A stretch of 64,000 nt of DNA from Streptomyces antnestii (GCF_004005495.1 NZ_RZYA01000003.1:475343-539342); one strand, 5' to 3'. Shown: positions 15,913 to 25,281, counted from the first letter of the stretch. The notes: generated from the sequence alone by a model not told the origin. Program-made: numbers and translations.

Positions 15913-17579
15913 CCACTCCCACCGCGGACAGCGACACCCGCCCGGCCGCCGGCGGTCTGCCCGTCCAGGCCGCCGCGGCGCGGCGCCCGCCGAAGTCCGC
16001 CACGGGTCCGAGCGGCCGCCTCGCGAGGGCGGCGATGCTCACGGCGGTCCTGTCGGCCGCCGGTTCGGTCCTCGGCCTCGCCCGCGACCAGTCCCTCGCC
16101 CACCTGTTCGGCGCCGGTACGGAGACGGACGCCTTCCTGGTCGCCTGGACGGTCCCGGAGTTCGCGTCCACGCTCCTCATCGAGGACGGCCTCGCGTTCG
16201 TCCTCGTGCCCGCGTTCAGCGCGGCCATCGCCCGCCGCGCGCGCTCCGGCGGCCGGGATCCCGTACGGGCCCTCGTCTCGTCGTCGCTGCCCCGCTTCGG
16301 CCTCGCGTTCCTGGTGGCGGCGGTGCTGTTCATCGCCGGTGCGCCCGCGCTCGTCCACGTCCTGGCGCCGGGCCTGCCCGACCAGCGGCTCGCCGCCGAC
16401 TGCACCCGGCTGACCGCGACCTGCGTCCTGACGTTCGGCCTGACCGGCTACTGCAGCGCGGCGCTGCGGGCCCACGGCTGCTACGTGCCGCCCGCCGCGA
16501 TCTACGTCGCCTACAACACCGGCGTCATCGCCACGATGCTCGCGGGCGGGACGCGCTGGGGTGTGCGGTCCGCGGCGATGGGGGTGGCCGTCGGCGGCTG
16601 TCTGATGGTGGCGGTCCAGCTGCCCGCGTTCCACCGGAGGCTGAGCGGTGGGAAGGCGGACACGGTCCGCGCGCCCGGCAAGGCGCCGGACGAGGCGGCG
16701 CTCAACGGCCGGGCCGTGCACCTCGGGCTCATCGCCGCCGTCCTGACGTTCGCCCTGTGCAGGCAGTCGCAGGTGTTCATCGAGCGCTTCCTCGCCTCCC
16801 CGCTCGCCGCCGGCTCCATCTCGCACCTGAACTACGCCCAGAAGGTCGCCCAGCTGCCGATGGTGCTGTCGCTGATGCTGTGCACCGTCACGTTCCCGGT
16901 GGTGGCGCAGGCCGTGGCGCGCGGTGACCTCGCGGCGGCCCGCGCCCGCGTGGAGCGCGACCTCGGCCTCGCCGCCTGCGTCGTCCTCGCCGGCGCCGCC
17001 GCGGTCTTCGCCTGCGCCCCGCAGATCGTCCATGTGCTGTTCCAGCGCGGCGCGTTCACCGCCGCCGACACCGCCGCCACGGCCTCCGTCATGCGCGTGT
17101 ACGCCCTCGGCCTCCTCGGCCACTCCATGGTGGGCGCCCTGGTCCGCTCCTACTTCTCGGCGGGCCGCCCCACCTGGTACCCGGTGGGCGCGATGGCCGT
17201 GGGCACGGCCGCCACCGCGGGCGCGGGTGCGTGGGCCGTCGGCCCCTGGGGCGTACGGGGCATCGCCGGCGCCAACGCCTTCGGGATCACGCTCACCGCC
17301 GTACTCCTGCTCGCCGCGATGAACCGGCGCGGGGTCCCCGTCGACGTCACCAAGGTCGTGGCCGGACTGGTCAAACCGCTGCTCGCCGCCGTGGGCGCGA
17401 CCGTGGCGGGCCTGCTGGCCGCGGCCTCCTGCACCTCGCCGCTCGCGGCGGGCACGGCCGGATGTCTCGCCGTCCTCGCCGTGTTCTGCGTGCTGCTGTG
17501 GGCGCTGCGGGCCGACTGCCTGGCGTCCCTCGTTCCCGTTGTCCGCCCCGCGAACAGAAAGCCCCGGCATGCCCGTTGA
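15909..17579 (+). CDS. MurJ/MviN-like lipid-linked oligosaccharide flippase
   Basis: A 556-residue protein of the MOP exporter superfamily with about 14 hydrophobic helices. It has the MurJ/MviN pattern near the N-terminus (VLGLARDQSLAHLFGAGTETDAFLVAWTVPE and LAFVLVPAFS) and in the second half (QLPMVLSLMLCTVTFPVVAQAVARGD, RGAFTAADT). In this setting it is expected to flip the undecaprenyl-linked repeat unit for polymerisation, as Wzx does. It starts at a GTG overlapping the preceding stop. Confidence 0.9.
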   Translation: MTTPTADSDTRPAAGGLPVQAAAARRPPKSATGPSGRLARAAMLTAVLSAAGSVLGLARDQSLAHLFGAGTETDAFLVAWTVPEFASTLLIEDGLAFVLVPAFSAAIARRARSGGRDPVRALVSSSLPRFGLAFLVAAVLFIAGAPALVHVLAPGLPDQRLAADCTRLTATCVLTFGLTGYCSAALRAHGCYVPPAAIYVAYNTGVIATMLAGGTRWGVRSAAMGVAVGGCLMVAVQLPAFHRRLSGGKADTVRAPGKAPDEAALNGRAVHLGLIAAVLTFALCRQSQVFIERFLASPLAAGSISHLNYAQKVAQLPMVLSLMLCTVTFPVVAQAVARGDLAAARARVERDLGLAACVVLAGAAAVFACAPQIVHVLFQRGAFTAADTAATASVMRVYALGLLGHSMVGALVRSYFSAGRPTWYPVGAMAVGTAATAGAGAWAVGPWGVRGIAGANAFGITLTAVLLLAAMNRRGVPVDVTKVVAGLVKPLLAAVGATVAGLLAAASCTSPLAAGTAGCLAVLAVFCVLLWALRADCLASLVPVVRPANRKPRHAR

Positions 17580-18378
17580 CACACGACGCAGCGCGCCGCG
17601 AGCCGCCGCGACCACCATGCAGTGGCTCCCCGACCGCACCCGGCGACTGCTCCCGGACCCGCCGCTGTGGGTGGCGATGTACCACTCCGTGGACGACTGC
17701 CGCGACGACCCGTACCGCGTCACCGTCTCCCCCGAACGCCTCCAGGAACAGCTCCGACGGCTGCGCCGGCGCGGGCTGCGCGGGGTGAGCATGACGGAGC
17801 TCCTCAAGGCCCGCGCCCAGGGCACCGACCGCGGCCTCGTCGGGCTCACCTTCGACGACGGCTACGGCGACTTCGTCGACAACGCCCTGCCGCTCCTGCG
17901 CCACTACGACTGCGGCGCCACCCTGTTCGTCCTGCCCGGCCGCCTCGACGGCGTCAACGCATGGGACCCGCTCGGCCCGCGCAAGCCGCTCCTGTCGGAA
18001 CGCGGCATCAGGACGGCGGCGGCCGCGGGCATCGAGATCGGCTCCCACGGCCTCACCCACGTCGACCTCACCCGCGCCGACGCCCCCGTCCTGCGCGCGG
18101 AGACCGAGGACAGCCGAAGGCGCCTCGAAGAGCTGACCGGCGGCGAGGTCACCGGCTTCTGCTACCCCTACGGCACCGTCGACCGCCGCGTCATGGACGC
18201 CGTCCGCCGGGCCGGGTACCGCTACGCCTGCGCCATCTCGCCGGGCAACCTCACCGGCGACCTCGCGCTGCCCCGCGTCCACATCGGCCAGGAGGACGCG
18301 CCCTGGCGCCTGGAACTGAAGCTGCGCCTGCACCGCCTGCGCCGCCGCTCGCGCACCGCGCCGGAGGCCCGTACATGA
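17569..18378 (+). CDS. NodB-type polysaccharide deacetylase
   Basis: A 269-residue carbohydrate esterase 4 enzyme. It has motif 1 TFDDGY (residues 94-99, D96 and D97), motif 2 SHGLTH (H160 and H164 as metal ligands) and motif 3 FCYPYG. It removes N- or O-acetyl groups from a polysaccharide. No signal peptide is visible, so it may act on cytoplasmic lipid-linked intermediates, or on the polymer if it stays membrane-associated. The ATG at 17569 overlaps the flippase gene by 11 nt, and the gene overlaps the next one by ATGA. Confidence 0.9.
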   Translation: MPVDTRRSAPRAAATTMQWLPDRTRRLLPDPPLWVAMYHSVDDCRDDPYRVTVSPERLQEQLRRLRRRGLRGVSMTELLKARAQGTDRGLVGLTFDDGYGDFVDNALPLLRHYDCGATLFVLPGRLDGVNAWDPLGPRKPLLSERGIRTAAAAGIEIGSHGLTHVDLTRADAPVLRAETEDSRRRLEELTGGEVTGFCYPYGTVDRRVMDAVRRAGYRYACAISPGNLTGDLALPRVHIGQEDAPWRLELKLRLHRLRRRSRTAPEART

Positions 18379-19571
18379 CGGCCATGAGGACGCTGCACGT
18401 CATCACCGGCCTGGGGACGGGCGGCGCCGAGCAGCAGCTGCGGCTCCTGCTCCGCCATCTGCCCGTCCACAGCGACGTGGTGACCCTGACCAACCCGGGC
18501 GCCGTCGCGCGCGGCCTGACCGCCGACGGGGTCCGCGTCACCCACCTCGGCATGACCGGCAACCGCGACCTCGGAGCCCTGCCCCGGCTCACCCGCCTGG
18601 TGCGCGAGGGGCGCTACGACGTCGTGCACACCCACCTGTACCGCGCCTGCGTCTACGGCCGGTTCGCCGCGCGCCTCGCCGGTGTCCGCGCCGTCGTCGC
18701 CACCGAGCACTCGCTGGGGGAGAGCCAGATGGAGGGGCGCCCGCTGTCCGCCGGTGTCCGCGCCCTCTATCTGGCGGGCGAGCGGATGGGACGCGCCACC
18801 CTGGCGGTCTCCCCGTCGGTGGCCGAGCGCCTCGCCCGGTGGGGCGTGCCCCGGCACCGCGTCCACGTCGTCCCCAACGGCATCGACGTGGACCGCTTCG
18901 CCCACGACCCGGAGCGCCGCGCCGCGACCCGCCACGTGCTGGGCCTGCACCGGGACGACTTCGTCATCGGGGGAGTCGGCCGCCTGGTGCCCGGCAAGCG
19001 GTTCGACGTCGTCGTCCGAGCCCTGGCCCAACTGCCGGACTACGTAAGGCTGTTGCTCGTCGGTGGCGGGCCCGAGGAGGAGCGGCTGCGCGGGCTCGCC
19101 CGGGAACTCGGCGTCACGCGCCGGGTCGTGTTCGCCGGGGAACGCCCCTACGCCTCGCCGTCGGGCCGCGCCGGAGACCCGGATCTGCCGGCCCTCATGA
19201 GCGCGATGGACCTGCTCGCCTCCCCGTCCGCCGACGAGGCGTTCGGCCTCGCCGTCGTGGAGGCACTCGCCGCCGGCCTCCCCGTTCTCTACGTCACCTG
19301 CCCCGCCGTCGACGACCTGCCGCCGCACCTGGAGACGGCGGCCGTCCGCGTCCCCGGCGACCCGGAGTCGTTCGCACGGGAGGCACTGCGGATCGTGGCG
19401 GCCCGCCCGTCCGGCCGTGCCCCGTCACCGGCCGCACGGCACTACAGCATCGCCCGCTCCGCCGAACAGCACCTGCGGCTGTACGAGGCTGCGATGGACG
19501 GCGCGCGTTCGACTGCCCGAGACCCCGACTGTCCGATCCGACTGTCCGAGACCCCGAGAGTTCGAGAGTGA
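18375..19571 (+). CDS. GT4-type glycosyltransferase
   Basis: A 398-residue GT-B glycosyltransferase. It shows GLGTGGAEQQLRLLLRHL (acceptor-side Gly-rich loop), VHTHLYRACVYGRFAARLAG, VVPNGIDVDRF, GVGRLVPGKRFDVVVRAL and the retaining-GT motif SADEAFGLAVVEALAAGLPV. It likely adds the second or later sugar of the repeat unit. The last about 30 residues come from a short direct repeat of CCGACTGTCCGA-like units (19508-19556) and are probably not functional. Confidence 0.9.
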   Translation: MTAMRTLHVITGLGTGGAEQQLRLLLRHLPVHSDVVTLTNPGAVARGLTADGVRVTHLGMTGNRDLGALPRLTRLVREGRYDVVHTHLYRACVYGRFAARLAGVRAVVATEHSLGESQMEGRPLSAGVRALYLAGERMGRATLAVSPSVAERLARWGVPRHRVHVVPNGIDVDRFAHDPERRAATRHVLGLHRDDFVIGGVGRLVPGKRFDVVVRALAQLPDYVRLLLVGGGPEEERLRGLARELGVTRRVVFAGERPYASPSGRAGDPDLPALMSAMDLLASPSADEAFGLAVVEALAAGLPVLYVTCPAVDDLPPHLETAAVRVPGDPESFAREALRIVAARPSGRAPSPAARHYSIARSAEQHLRLYEAAMDGARSTARDPDCPIRLSETPRVRE

Positions 19572-19575
19572 GTGA

Positions 19576-20184
19576 ATGATGACCGTGAAGCGCCTCCCGC
19601 TGTGGTCGCTGATCCTGGCCGGCGTCCTCCTGGGCGGCCTCGCCGGCGGCCTGTACGGCGTACTGAAGCCACCGCAGTACTCCGCCACCAGCTATGTGAT
19701 CGCGGTGCCCGACGAGAAGTCCGACCCGCAGACCGCGCTCGGCTTCGCCCAGGCGTACGGCCGCGTCGCCACCCAGATCGCGGTGCTCGGCGACGCCCAG
19801 GTGTGGGCGGGCGTCCCCGTGAAGGTCCTCCAGGACAGTGTGACGGCGCAGACCTCGCCGGACGCGCCGATGATCGCCGTCTCGGCCACGTCCGCACGTC
19901 CGGGCGAAGCCGCCGACATGGCCAACGCCGTGGCGAGGGCACTCACCGTCGACGCCGGCCACACGCAGGACAGCACCCAGGTGAAACTCCTGCAGTTCTC
20001 GCGCGCCGTGAAGCCCACCGGGCCGTCGTCGCTGTCCCCCGTGGTCACCGCCCTCGTGGGCGCCAGCGCGGGCGGCCTCCTCGGCGGGCTCGTGATCCTG
20101 GTGCGGCCCCGGCGGGAGCGTACGGGCACGACCGCGACCGTCCCCGGGCCCGCTGTCGCCGCGGACCTGCACGGGAGCGTCTGA
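19576..20184 (+). CDS. Wzz-like polysaccharide chain-length protein
   Basis: A 202-residue protein with an N-terminal membrane helix (LWSLILAGVLLGGLAGGLYGVL), an extracytoplasmic domain starting KPPQYSATSYVIAV, and a second helix near residue 155 (SPVVTALVGASAGGLLGGLVIL). That is the Wzz/CapA-type topology of polymer-length regulators. It has no tyrosine-kinase domain and is short for the family, so it may need a separate kinase or none. It starts four nt after the previous stop and ends in a TGATG overlap with the next gene. Confidence 0.8.
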   Translation: MMTVKRLPLWSLILAGVLLGGLAGGLYGVLKPPQYSATSYVIAVPDEKSDPQTALGFAQAYGRVATQIAVLGDAQVWAGVPVKVLQDSVTAQTSPDAPMIAVSATSARPGEAADMANAVARALTVDAGHTQDSTQVKLLQFSRAVKPTGPSSLSPVVTALVGASAGGLLGGLVILVRPRRERTGTTATVPGPAVAADLHGSV

Positions 20185-21314
20185 TGCGGGCGGGGGGAGG
20201 CGGCCTGTCGGTCGAGGTGTGCACCGACGGCGGGCGCTTCGGCGCCCTGGGCGCGGACTGGGACGCGCTGTACCGCAGGTCGCGGACGGCCACCCCGTTC
20301 CAGAGCCACGCCTGGCTGCACTCGTGGTGGCTCTCGTACGGGACGCGGGGCGGCCTGCGCGTGGTCCTGGTCCGCGACGGCGGGCGGCTCGTCGCCGCGG
20401 CCCCGCTGATGCGGCGGTGGCGGCCCGTACCCGCCCTGGTGCCGCTGGGCGGCGGCATCTCCGACTTCTGCGACGTCCTCGTGGACGACGGCACCGGCGA
20501 GCCCGGCGACCTGTCGCGCCGGGCGGCCCGCGCCCTCCAGGACGCACTGTGGCGGCTCGCCCTCACCCACGTCATCGACTTCCGCGAGGTGCGCCCGGGA
20601 GGCGCCGTCGAGCGGCTGTACGACCGGTGGCCGGGACCGAGGCGCCGCCTCGACGACTCGCTCTGCCTGGAACTGCCGCCCGTACCGATGGACGACATCG
20701 TGAGCCGGCTGCCGCGCGCCCGCGCCCAGCGCGCCCGCGCCAAGATGCGCAAGCTGGACGCCCTCGGGATCGAGCGCCGCGTCGTCCCGCGGGACGAGGT
20801 CGACGACTCGGTACGCCGCCTCGTGGAGCTGCACCGACTCCAGTGGGAGGGCCGCAAGGTGACGGCGGAACACCTCCGCCCCCGCTTCTCCGAACATCTC
20901 ACCCGCTCCGTCGCGCTCATGGCGAGATCGGGCGACGCGGTCGTGACGGAGTTCCGGATCGACGAGACGGTCCTCGCCGCCGACCTGACCTTCCTGTCCC
21001 CGCGCCTCGCCGGCGGATACCTGTACGGCGCCCACCCCGGCCTGCGCGAACGCAAGGCCGACGTGGCCACGATGCTGCTCCGCTCGTGCAGCGAGCACGT
21101 CCAGGACCGCGCGTCCGGCTCCCTGAGTCTGCTGCGCGGCGACGAGCCGTACAAGCACCACTGGCGCCCGGACAGCGTCGTCAACCAGCGCTTCGTCCTG
21201 GCCCGGACGGCCACGGCGCCGGGGATCGCCCTCGCGGTCGGCGACGTGACCGCCCGGCACCTCGCCAAGAAGGCGCTGCTCGCGTGGAAGGCCCGGGGCG
21301 GCGGCACGTCGTGA
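20184..21314 (+). CDS. GNAT/FemAB-like acyl or aminoacyl transferase
   Basis: A 376-residue protein of the BioF2-like (CelD/BcsL) acetyltransferase fold. Evidence is FQSHAWLHSWWLSYG near residues 40-55, the helix RARAQRARAKMRKLDALG, and a C-terminal GNAT-like core with YLYGAHPGLRERKADVATMLL and LLRGDEPYKHHWRP. Relatives sit in exopolysaccharide loci and acylate sugars or tailor the repeat unit. It is the last plus-strand gene of the operon and is translationally coupled to the chain-length gene. Confidence 0.82.
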   Translation: MRAGGGGLSVEVCTDGGRFGALGADWDALYRRSRTATPFQSHAWLHSWWLSYGTRGGLRVVLVRDGGRLVAAAPLMRRWRPVPALVPLGGGISDFCDVLVDDGTGEPGDLSRRAARALQDALWRLALTHVIDFREVRPGGAVERLYDRWPGPRRRLDDSLCLELPPVPMDDIVSRLPRARAQRARAKMRKLDALGIERRVVPRDEVDDSVRRLVELHRLQWEGRKVTAEHLRPRFSEHLTRSVALMARSGDAVVTEFRIDETVLAADLTFLSPRLAGGYLYGAHPGLRERKADVATMLLRSCSEHVQDRASGSLSLLRGDEPYKHHWRPDSVVNQRFVLARTATAPGIALAVGDVTARHLAKKALLAWKARGGGTS

Positions 21315-21342
21315 CGACCGTGCCGCCACAGGGCCCGGCGGC

Positions 21343-22746
21343 TCAGGAGCGCCGCGACCACCAGTCGAAGCGCAGGCACAGCTTCCCGCCGAGCCAGTAC
21401 TCCACCCAGTCGCCGAGGTCGAGGGGCGCGCAGTTGGGCGGCGGGGTGACCGGCGGGGTCACGGGCGTCGTCGGCTCGGTCGGCTCGGTGGGCTCGGTGG
21501 GCGTAGGAACCGGCGGCACCGAGGGCTCCAGGCGCCCGGAGAGCATCGACCGGTACACCTGCGAGGCCTTGGGGTTGTCGTCGCACTGCCACACACCGTG
21601 CGGGCAGTAGTCGGTGATCGTGTTGTAGAGCGGCTTGTGCTCGTCGATCCAGTCGAGCATGCGCCGCACGTACTCCGGGTTGTCGCCGTTGCGGAACAGG
21701 CCCCACTCCGGATACGAGATGGCCTTGTCGTGCGCCTTGGCGAAGTCGACCTGCTGCTGGAGCCCGTACGGCTCGGAGACCTGCCGGGCGAACGACTCGC
21801 CCTCGGGCTGGTCGTAGGAGTCCATGCCGATGACGTCGACGACTTCGTCGCCCGGATAACACTTGGTCCAGGGGACGGCGTCCAGGCCCCGGCTGGGCGT
21901 GAAGTCGAAGCGGAACTTCTGCCCGGGCACCGACCGCATCACGGTCACGATCCGCTTCCAGTACGCCTTCCAGGCCTCCGGGTCGGGCGCGCACCGGTGC
22001 GTGTACGTCGTCCCGTTCATCTCCCAGCCCGGCACGATCACGGTGTCCGGGATCTTCAGGTCGACCAGGCGCCGGGCGAGGGCTCGGAAGTGCTCGTCGA
22101 AGTCGCCGGCGGCGCCCTGCCGCAGCAGCGAGCCGACCTCCGCGTCGTCGACGTGCTCCTCGTTGTGGTCCAGCATCGGGACGTTGAGCACGAAGAGCCG
22201 GTCGTCGCGCTCGCGCCGCCACTTGGCCCAGGCGTCCAGGAATCCGGGTGCGCCCTCGATGTTGCTCCACCGGTCGCCCGGCAGGTATGTGTGCCCGACG
22301 CGCAGCTCGGAACCGCCGAGCCACTTGCTGAGCCGAGCCATCCGCTGCACCCCGCTCGGCCCGTAGTCCAGATAGGCGCCGAACGCGGGGAACGCGGAGC
22401 CGCCGGGCTGGGGGTCGGTCTGGGGATCGGCCGGAGGGTCGGCTTGAGGGTCGGTCTGAGGGCTCGTCATCCCGCCGGTGGGGGTGGGCGTCGGGGTGAG
22501 TGCGGGCGTGGGCGTGGTGGGCGTCGGGCGCGGAGTGAACGCCGGCGTGGGCACGGCGGGTGTGGCCGGCGGCTGCGCCACCCCGGGTGCGGGCGACGCG
22601 GATTCCGCCGGTGGCGTGTCACCGGGTGAGGCGGCCCCGGCCGTCCCGGCGCCGACGGAACCGGAAGCGATCACCGCTGACGCGAGGATCCCGGCTGTCA
22701 TCAGAGGGATGCGCCGGCTCAGGGTCCTTCGGCGTTGTGGGGACAT
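21343..22746 (-). CDS. Secreted GH26-like glycoside hydrolase
   Basis: A 467-residue exported enzyme that may trim or cut the locus polymer. After a signal peptide there is a long Pro/Thr linker (about residues 45-110), then a (beta/alpha)8 domain. The likely acid/base Glu is in VIVPGWEMNGTTYTH and the nucleophile Glu in AISYPEWGLFRNGD, both as in GH26 mannanase-type enzymes. A second linker (PTEPTEPTEPT) precedes a short C-terminal tail. The ATG at 22746 is taken for the GGAGGAG upstream. It faces the polymer operon convergently, 28 nt away. Confidence 0.85.
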   Translation of the reverse strand: MSPQRRRTLSRRIPLMTAGILASAVIASGSVGAGTAGAASPGDTPPAESASPAPGVAQPPATPAVPTPAFTPRPTPTTPTPALTPTPTPTGGMTSPQTDPQADPPADPQTDPQPGGSAFPAFGAYLDYGPSGVQRMARLSKWLGGSELRVGHTYLPGDRWSNIEGAPGFLDAWAKWRRERDDRLFVLNVPMLDHNEEHVDDAEVGSLLRQGAAGDFDEHFRALARRLVDLKIPDTVIVPGWEMNGTTYTHRCAPDPEAWKAYWKRIVTVMRSVPGQKFRFDFTPSRGLDAVPWTKCYPGDEVVDVIGMDSYDQPEGESFARQVSEPYGLQQQVDFAKAHDKAISYPEWGLFRNGDNPEYVRRMLDWIDEHKPLYNTITDYCPHGVWQCDDNPKASQVYRSMLSGRLEPSVPPVPTPTEPTEPTEPTTPVTPPVTPPPNCAPLDLGDWVEYWLGGKLCLRFDWWSRRS

Positions 22747-23677
22747 GCCTACTCCTCCGTGCCGCACTTCTTTCATTGCTGACACTCAGTCACATGAATG
22801 CGTAACGCGCCAACGGGGGACCGCCCCGTGGACGGCCTTCACCGCTCGTTCGGGCTAGCGCCAGGAGCGCCGCCGGGCGGCGGCGGCCGAATGCTCAACG
22901 GTCGGACAGGTGACCGGGGTCGCCGCCGCTGCGTACGCTTCGGCGGCGTCCTTTGGAGTGACGGTGCGGGCGAACGGGTGAATCGGCTCCGCGCCCGGGG
23001 TCGTGCGGTGGTGGACTGGCCCGGTTGTGAGACGGGCCATGCTGCCTTCCCCGCCAGCCGTCGGCGATATCGCCGTGGGTGGGCAGCAACTGGTTGAACG
23101 GCCCTCTCCGCCGGCCGGGAAGAGCAGGACGGTGATTCTCTTCCCGGCCGGCGCACGGCGACGGCGACAGCCTTTCCGTAGGATCCCTCCGCCGATCAGC
23201 GGCCCCGCACTCGCCGCCGCCGCGTCCGGCAGGTGGCAGGTTCTGGCCCGTCCCGTCCAGGCCAACTGCGCATGCCGCCCCATGACATGAAAGCCCGCCG
23301 GGCCCGACCACTTGGCTGGGCTCCTCCGGGACCGCGCCGGCTGCCGCCACGGGTACGGGAGTTCGGTACGAGATGTCGGGCGACCGAAATGGAAAGCGGC
23401 AGGCGTGGGTTCGTCGCCGCGGACCCGCGGGCAGACCGCGTGCTTCGGGGCTTACCGCGCCCGCCCTCCCAAGCTCCGTACCTTCCTCCACGGCGCCGCG
23501 CTACGGCGCGAGGGACCACCGGCGACCACTTGTCCGAATCTGCCGTGTTCGGTGGCGTTGATCTGTTGAATGAGGCTTATGGGTGACGGTCCGGAACCAA
23601 ACTGTCTGCGGGCAGTTGATCAGCGTGCTTCGGCAACGAAGCATTCAAGGACCCCTCGGCCCAAGAAGGACGATCTC
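22747..23677. other. Long intergenic region between the hydrolase and the rodlin
   Basis: No convincing gene: all open frames overlap one another and lack ribosome sites or family resemblance. It holds one long-armed hairpin (23109-23153) and must carry the rodlin and hydrolase promoters. Confidence 0.6.
23109..23153. repeat. Intergenic 16-bp-stem inverted repeat
   Basis: Perfect arms around GCCGGCCGGGAAGAG and its complement, separated by 13 nt. There is no T run. It could be a terminator of a lost transcript or a structured RNA element; its function is unknown. Confidence 0.6.
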
Positions 23678-24055
23678 GTGATCAAGAAGGTTCTCATCAC
23701 CGCGGCAGCAGCTGCCTCCGTCGTCGGCATGTCCACGACCGGGGCCATGGCTTCCGGCGACGACGGCAACAGCGCCAACCTCACGGGCAACCTGTCGAAG
23801 CAGGAAATCGGCAGCAGCCACTCCACTGCCCCGAGCTTCAGCCTCATCAACGGTGGCGTCGCCAACTGCATCGACGTCCAGAAGGTGGCCGCTGCTGTTC
23901 CGGTCGGCGTCATCGCGGTGCCGGTCGGCGTCAACGACCTGCTGAACCCGATGGCGAACCAGACCTGCACCCAGAACTCGGTGCAGCAGAAGGGCGACGA
24001 CCCGCTGTCGCACATCCTGGACGACATCCTCGCGGACAACGGCAACGCCGGCTGA
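23678..24055 (+). CDS. Rodlin (aerial hypha rodlet protein)
   Basis: A 125-residue secreted protein. It has a signal peptide (MIKKVLITAAAAASVVGMSTTGAMA) and the rodlin-type C-terminal signature with cysteine and QNxxxQKGDDxLSHILDDI (here CTQNSVQQKGDDPLSHILDDI). Rodlins organise chaplin filaments into the rodlet layer of aerial hyphae and spores. I see one rodlin gene; many species carry an rdlA/rdlB pair. The GTG at 23678 has AGAAGGA eight nt upstream. It ends at a strong hairpin shared with the convergent LCP gene. Confidence 0.9.
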   Translation: MIKKVLITAAAAASVVGMSTTGAMASGDDGNSANLTGNLSKQEIGSSHSTAPSFSLINGGVANCIDVQKVAAAVPVGVIAVPVGVNDLLNPMANQTCTQNSVQQKGDDPLSHILDDILADNGNAG

Positions 24056-24071
24056 TCAAGCCCCGCGCCGA

Positions 24072-24116
24072 GCGGCCCCGTCCCCTCGCAGTTCCACTGC
24101 GAGGGGACGGGGCCGC
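24072..24116. terminator. Long-stem terminator between convergent rodlin and LCP genes
   Basis: A perfect 20-bp GC-rich stem (left arm 24072-24091) with a 5-nt loop, 16 nt after the rodlin stop. It lacks a T run but is placed to stop transcription from both sides. Confidence 0.75.
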
Positions 24117-24183
24117 CGGCATGTCCGCACCCTGTCCGCGCACCGGTCACGCGTGGCGTACGGCGAGGGGCCAGGGCTTGTGG

Positions 24184-25281
24184 TCAGGGGCAGGCGAGCG
24201 TGTTCCCGCGCACCGTCTTCTCGACTCCGATGCGCGGAGGGTCGGAGGGTTTGACGGTGGAGTTCCGCGGGCTGAGCTCGCGGTCGTCGTTGAGCGTGGC
24301 GAACGTCTTCTTCGCCGCCGCCTTGTCCCACTTCAGCGTCGAGCCGACGCCTGCGATGTCCGGGTTGAACCCGGCGATGGGCACGGTGGTGAACTCGGTC
24401 CGCCGGGTGGACAGCCGGCTCAGATCGGTGGCGAAGGAGATGAGGTCCCGCGGCGTGAACCCCTGGTCGACCTTGGTGGCGCCGAGCACTGTCCGCGCCA
24501 GCTTGTCGGCCTTGACCGGGTCGGCGAGGAACCCGCCGACGGTGAGTCTGTGCAGGGCCCCGAGCAGGAACCGGTGCTGGCGCTGGATCCGTCCCAGGTC
24601 GGCGCTTGCGTCCACATGGCGCGAGCGGACGTACTGCAAGGCCTTACCGCCCCCGAGGCGGTGCCGGCCGGGCCGGAGGTCGAGCTTGGTGGCCGAGTCG
24701 GAGAGTCGCCGGGAGGTGCAGACCTCCACTCCGCCGACGGCGTTGACGCTGTCGATGAAGCGCCGGAAGTCGATCTGCAGGTAGTGGTCGATCCTGACGT
24801 TCGTCATGGATTCCACCGTGCGGATCGTGAGTGGGGCACCGCCTTGCGCGTACGCCCCGTTGATCTTCGAGGGGTGGGCCGGGTACTGCTGCCCCGTGCC
24901 CGGGTCCCGGTCCGCGGGGAGCTCCGCGTACGAGTCCCTGGGGAGGCTGACGACGCTGACGTGGTCCCGCTTCTGCGAGACGTGGATCAGCATCAGGGAG
25001 TCCGTGCAGTTGCAGGCGACCCCACCGGCGTGGAACTCGTTCTTCTCGTGGCGGGTGATCGTGTCCCGGCTGTCCGTCCCCATGAGGAGGATGTTGGTGC
25101 CGCGGCCCTGGGCGGGCCGGCTCCCGACGCCGGTGAAGGCGTCGACCCGCTGGATCTTGTAGGGCAGCGCCGAAACAGAGTTTCCCGCCACGGAAGCGGC
25201 GGTCGCGAGAAGAACACCCAGGGTTGCCGTACCGAGGCGGACGCTTGTCCGACGGCTGGTTCGTGAAGGACTCTTCGTCAC
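24184..25281 (-). CDS. LytR-CpsA-Psr (LCP) family wall-polymer ligase
   Basis: A 365-residue membrane-anchored protein. It has one N-terminal helix (LGTATLGVLLATAASVAGNSV), then the LCP domain: NILLMGTDSRD, DSLMLIHVSQKRDHVSVVSLPRDSY, KINGAYAQGGAPLTIRTVESMTNVRIDHYLQIDF, GKALQYVRSRHVDASADLGRIQRQHRFL. LCP enzymes move polymers such as teichoic acid or capsule from undecaprenyl carriers to peptidoglycan. Here it is the obvious partner for the exopolysaccharide cluster (inference). The C-terminus, past the domain, is short and without an LytR_C domain. Confidence 0.92.
   Translation of the reverse strand: MTKSPSRTSRRTSVRLGTATLGVLLATAASVAGNSVSALPYKIQRVDAFTGVGSRPAQGRGTNILLMGTDSRDTITRHEKNEFHAGGVACNCTDSLMLIHVSQKRDHVSVVSLPRDSYAELPADRDPGTGQQYPAHPSKINGAYAQGGAPLTIRTVESMTNVRIDHYLQIDFRRFIDSVNAVGGVEVCTSRRLSDSATKLDLRPGRHRLGGGKALQYVRSRHVDASADLGRIQRQHRFLLGALHRLTVGGFLADPVKADKLARTVLGATKVDQGFTPRDLISFATDLSRLSTRRTEFTTVPIAGFNPDIAGVGSTLKWDKAAAKKTFATLNDDRELSPRNSTVKPSDPPRIGVEKTVRGNTLACP

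Noticed and set aside
11652..21314. Antibiotic biosynthetic gene cluster
   Set aside because: The gene set is that of lipid-linked polysaccharide assembly. No polyketide, peptide or tailoring enzymes are present.
22798..23586. Several open frames of 60-200 codons on both strands between the hydrolase and the rodlin
   Set aside because: They overlap one another, lack family resemblance, and use unusual starts. I read the region as promoter and leader DNA.
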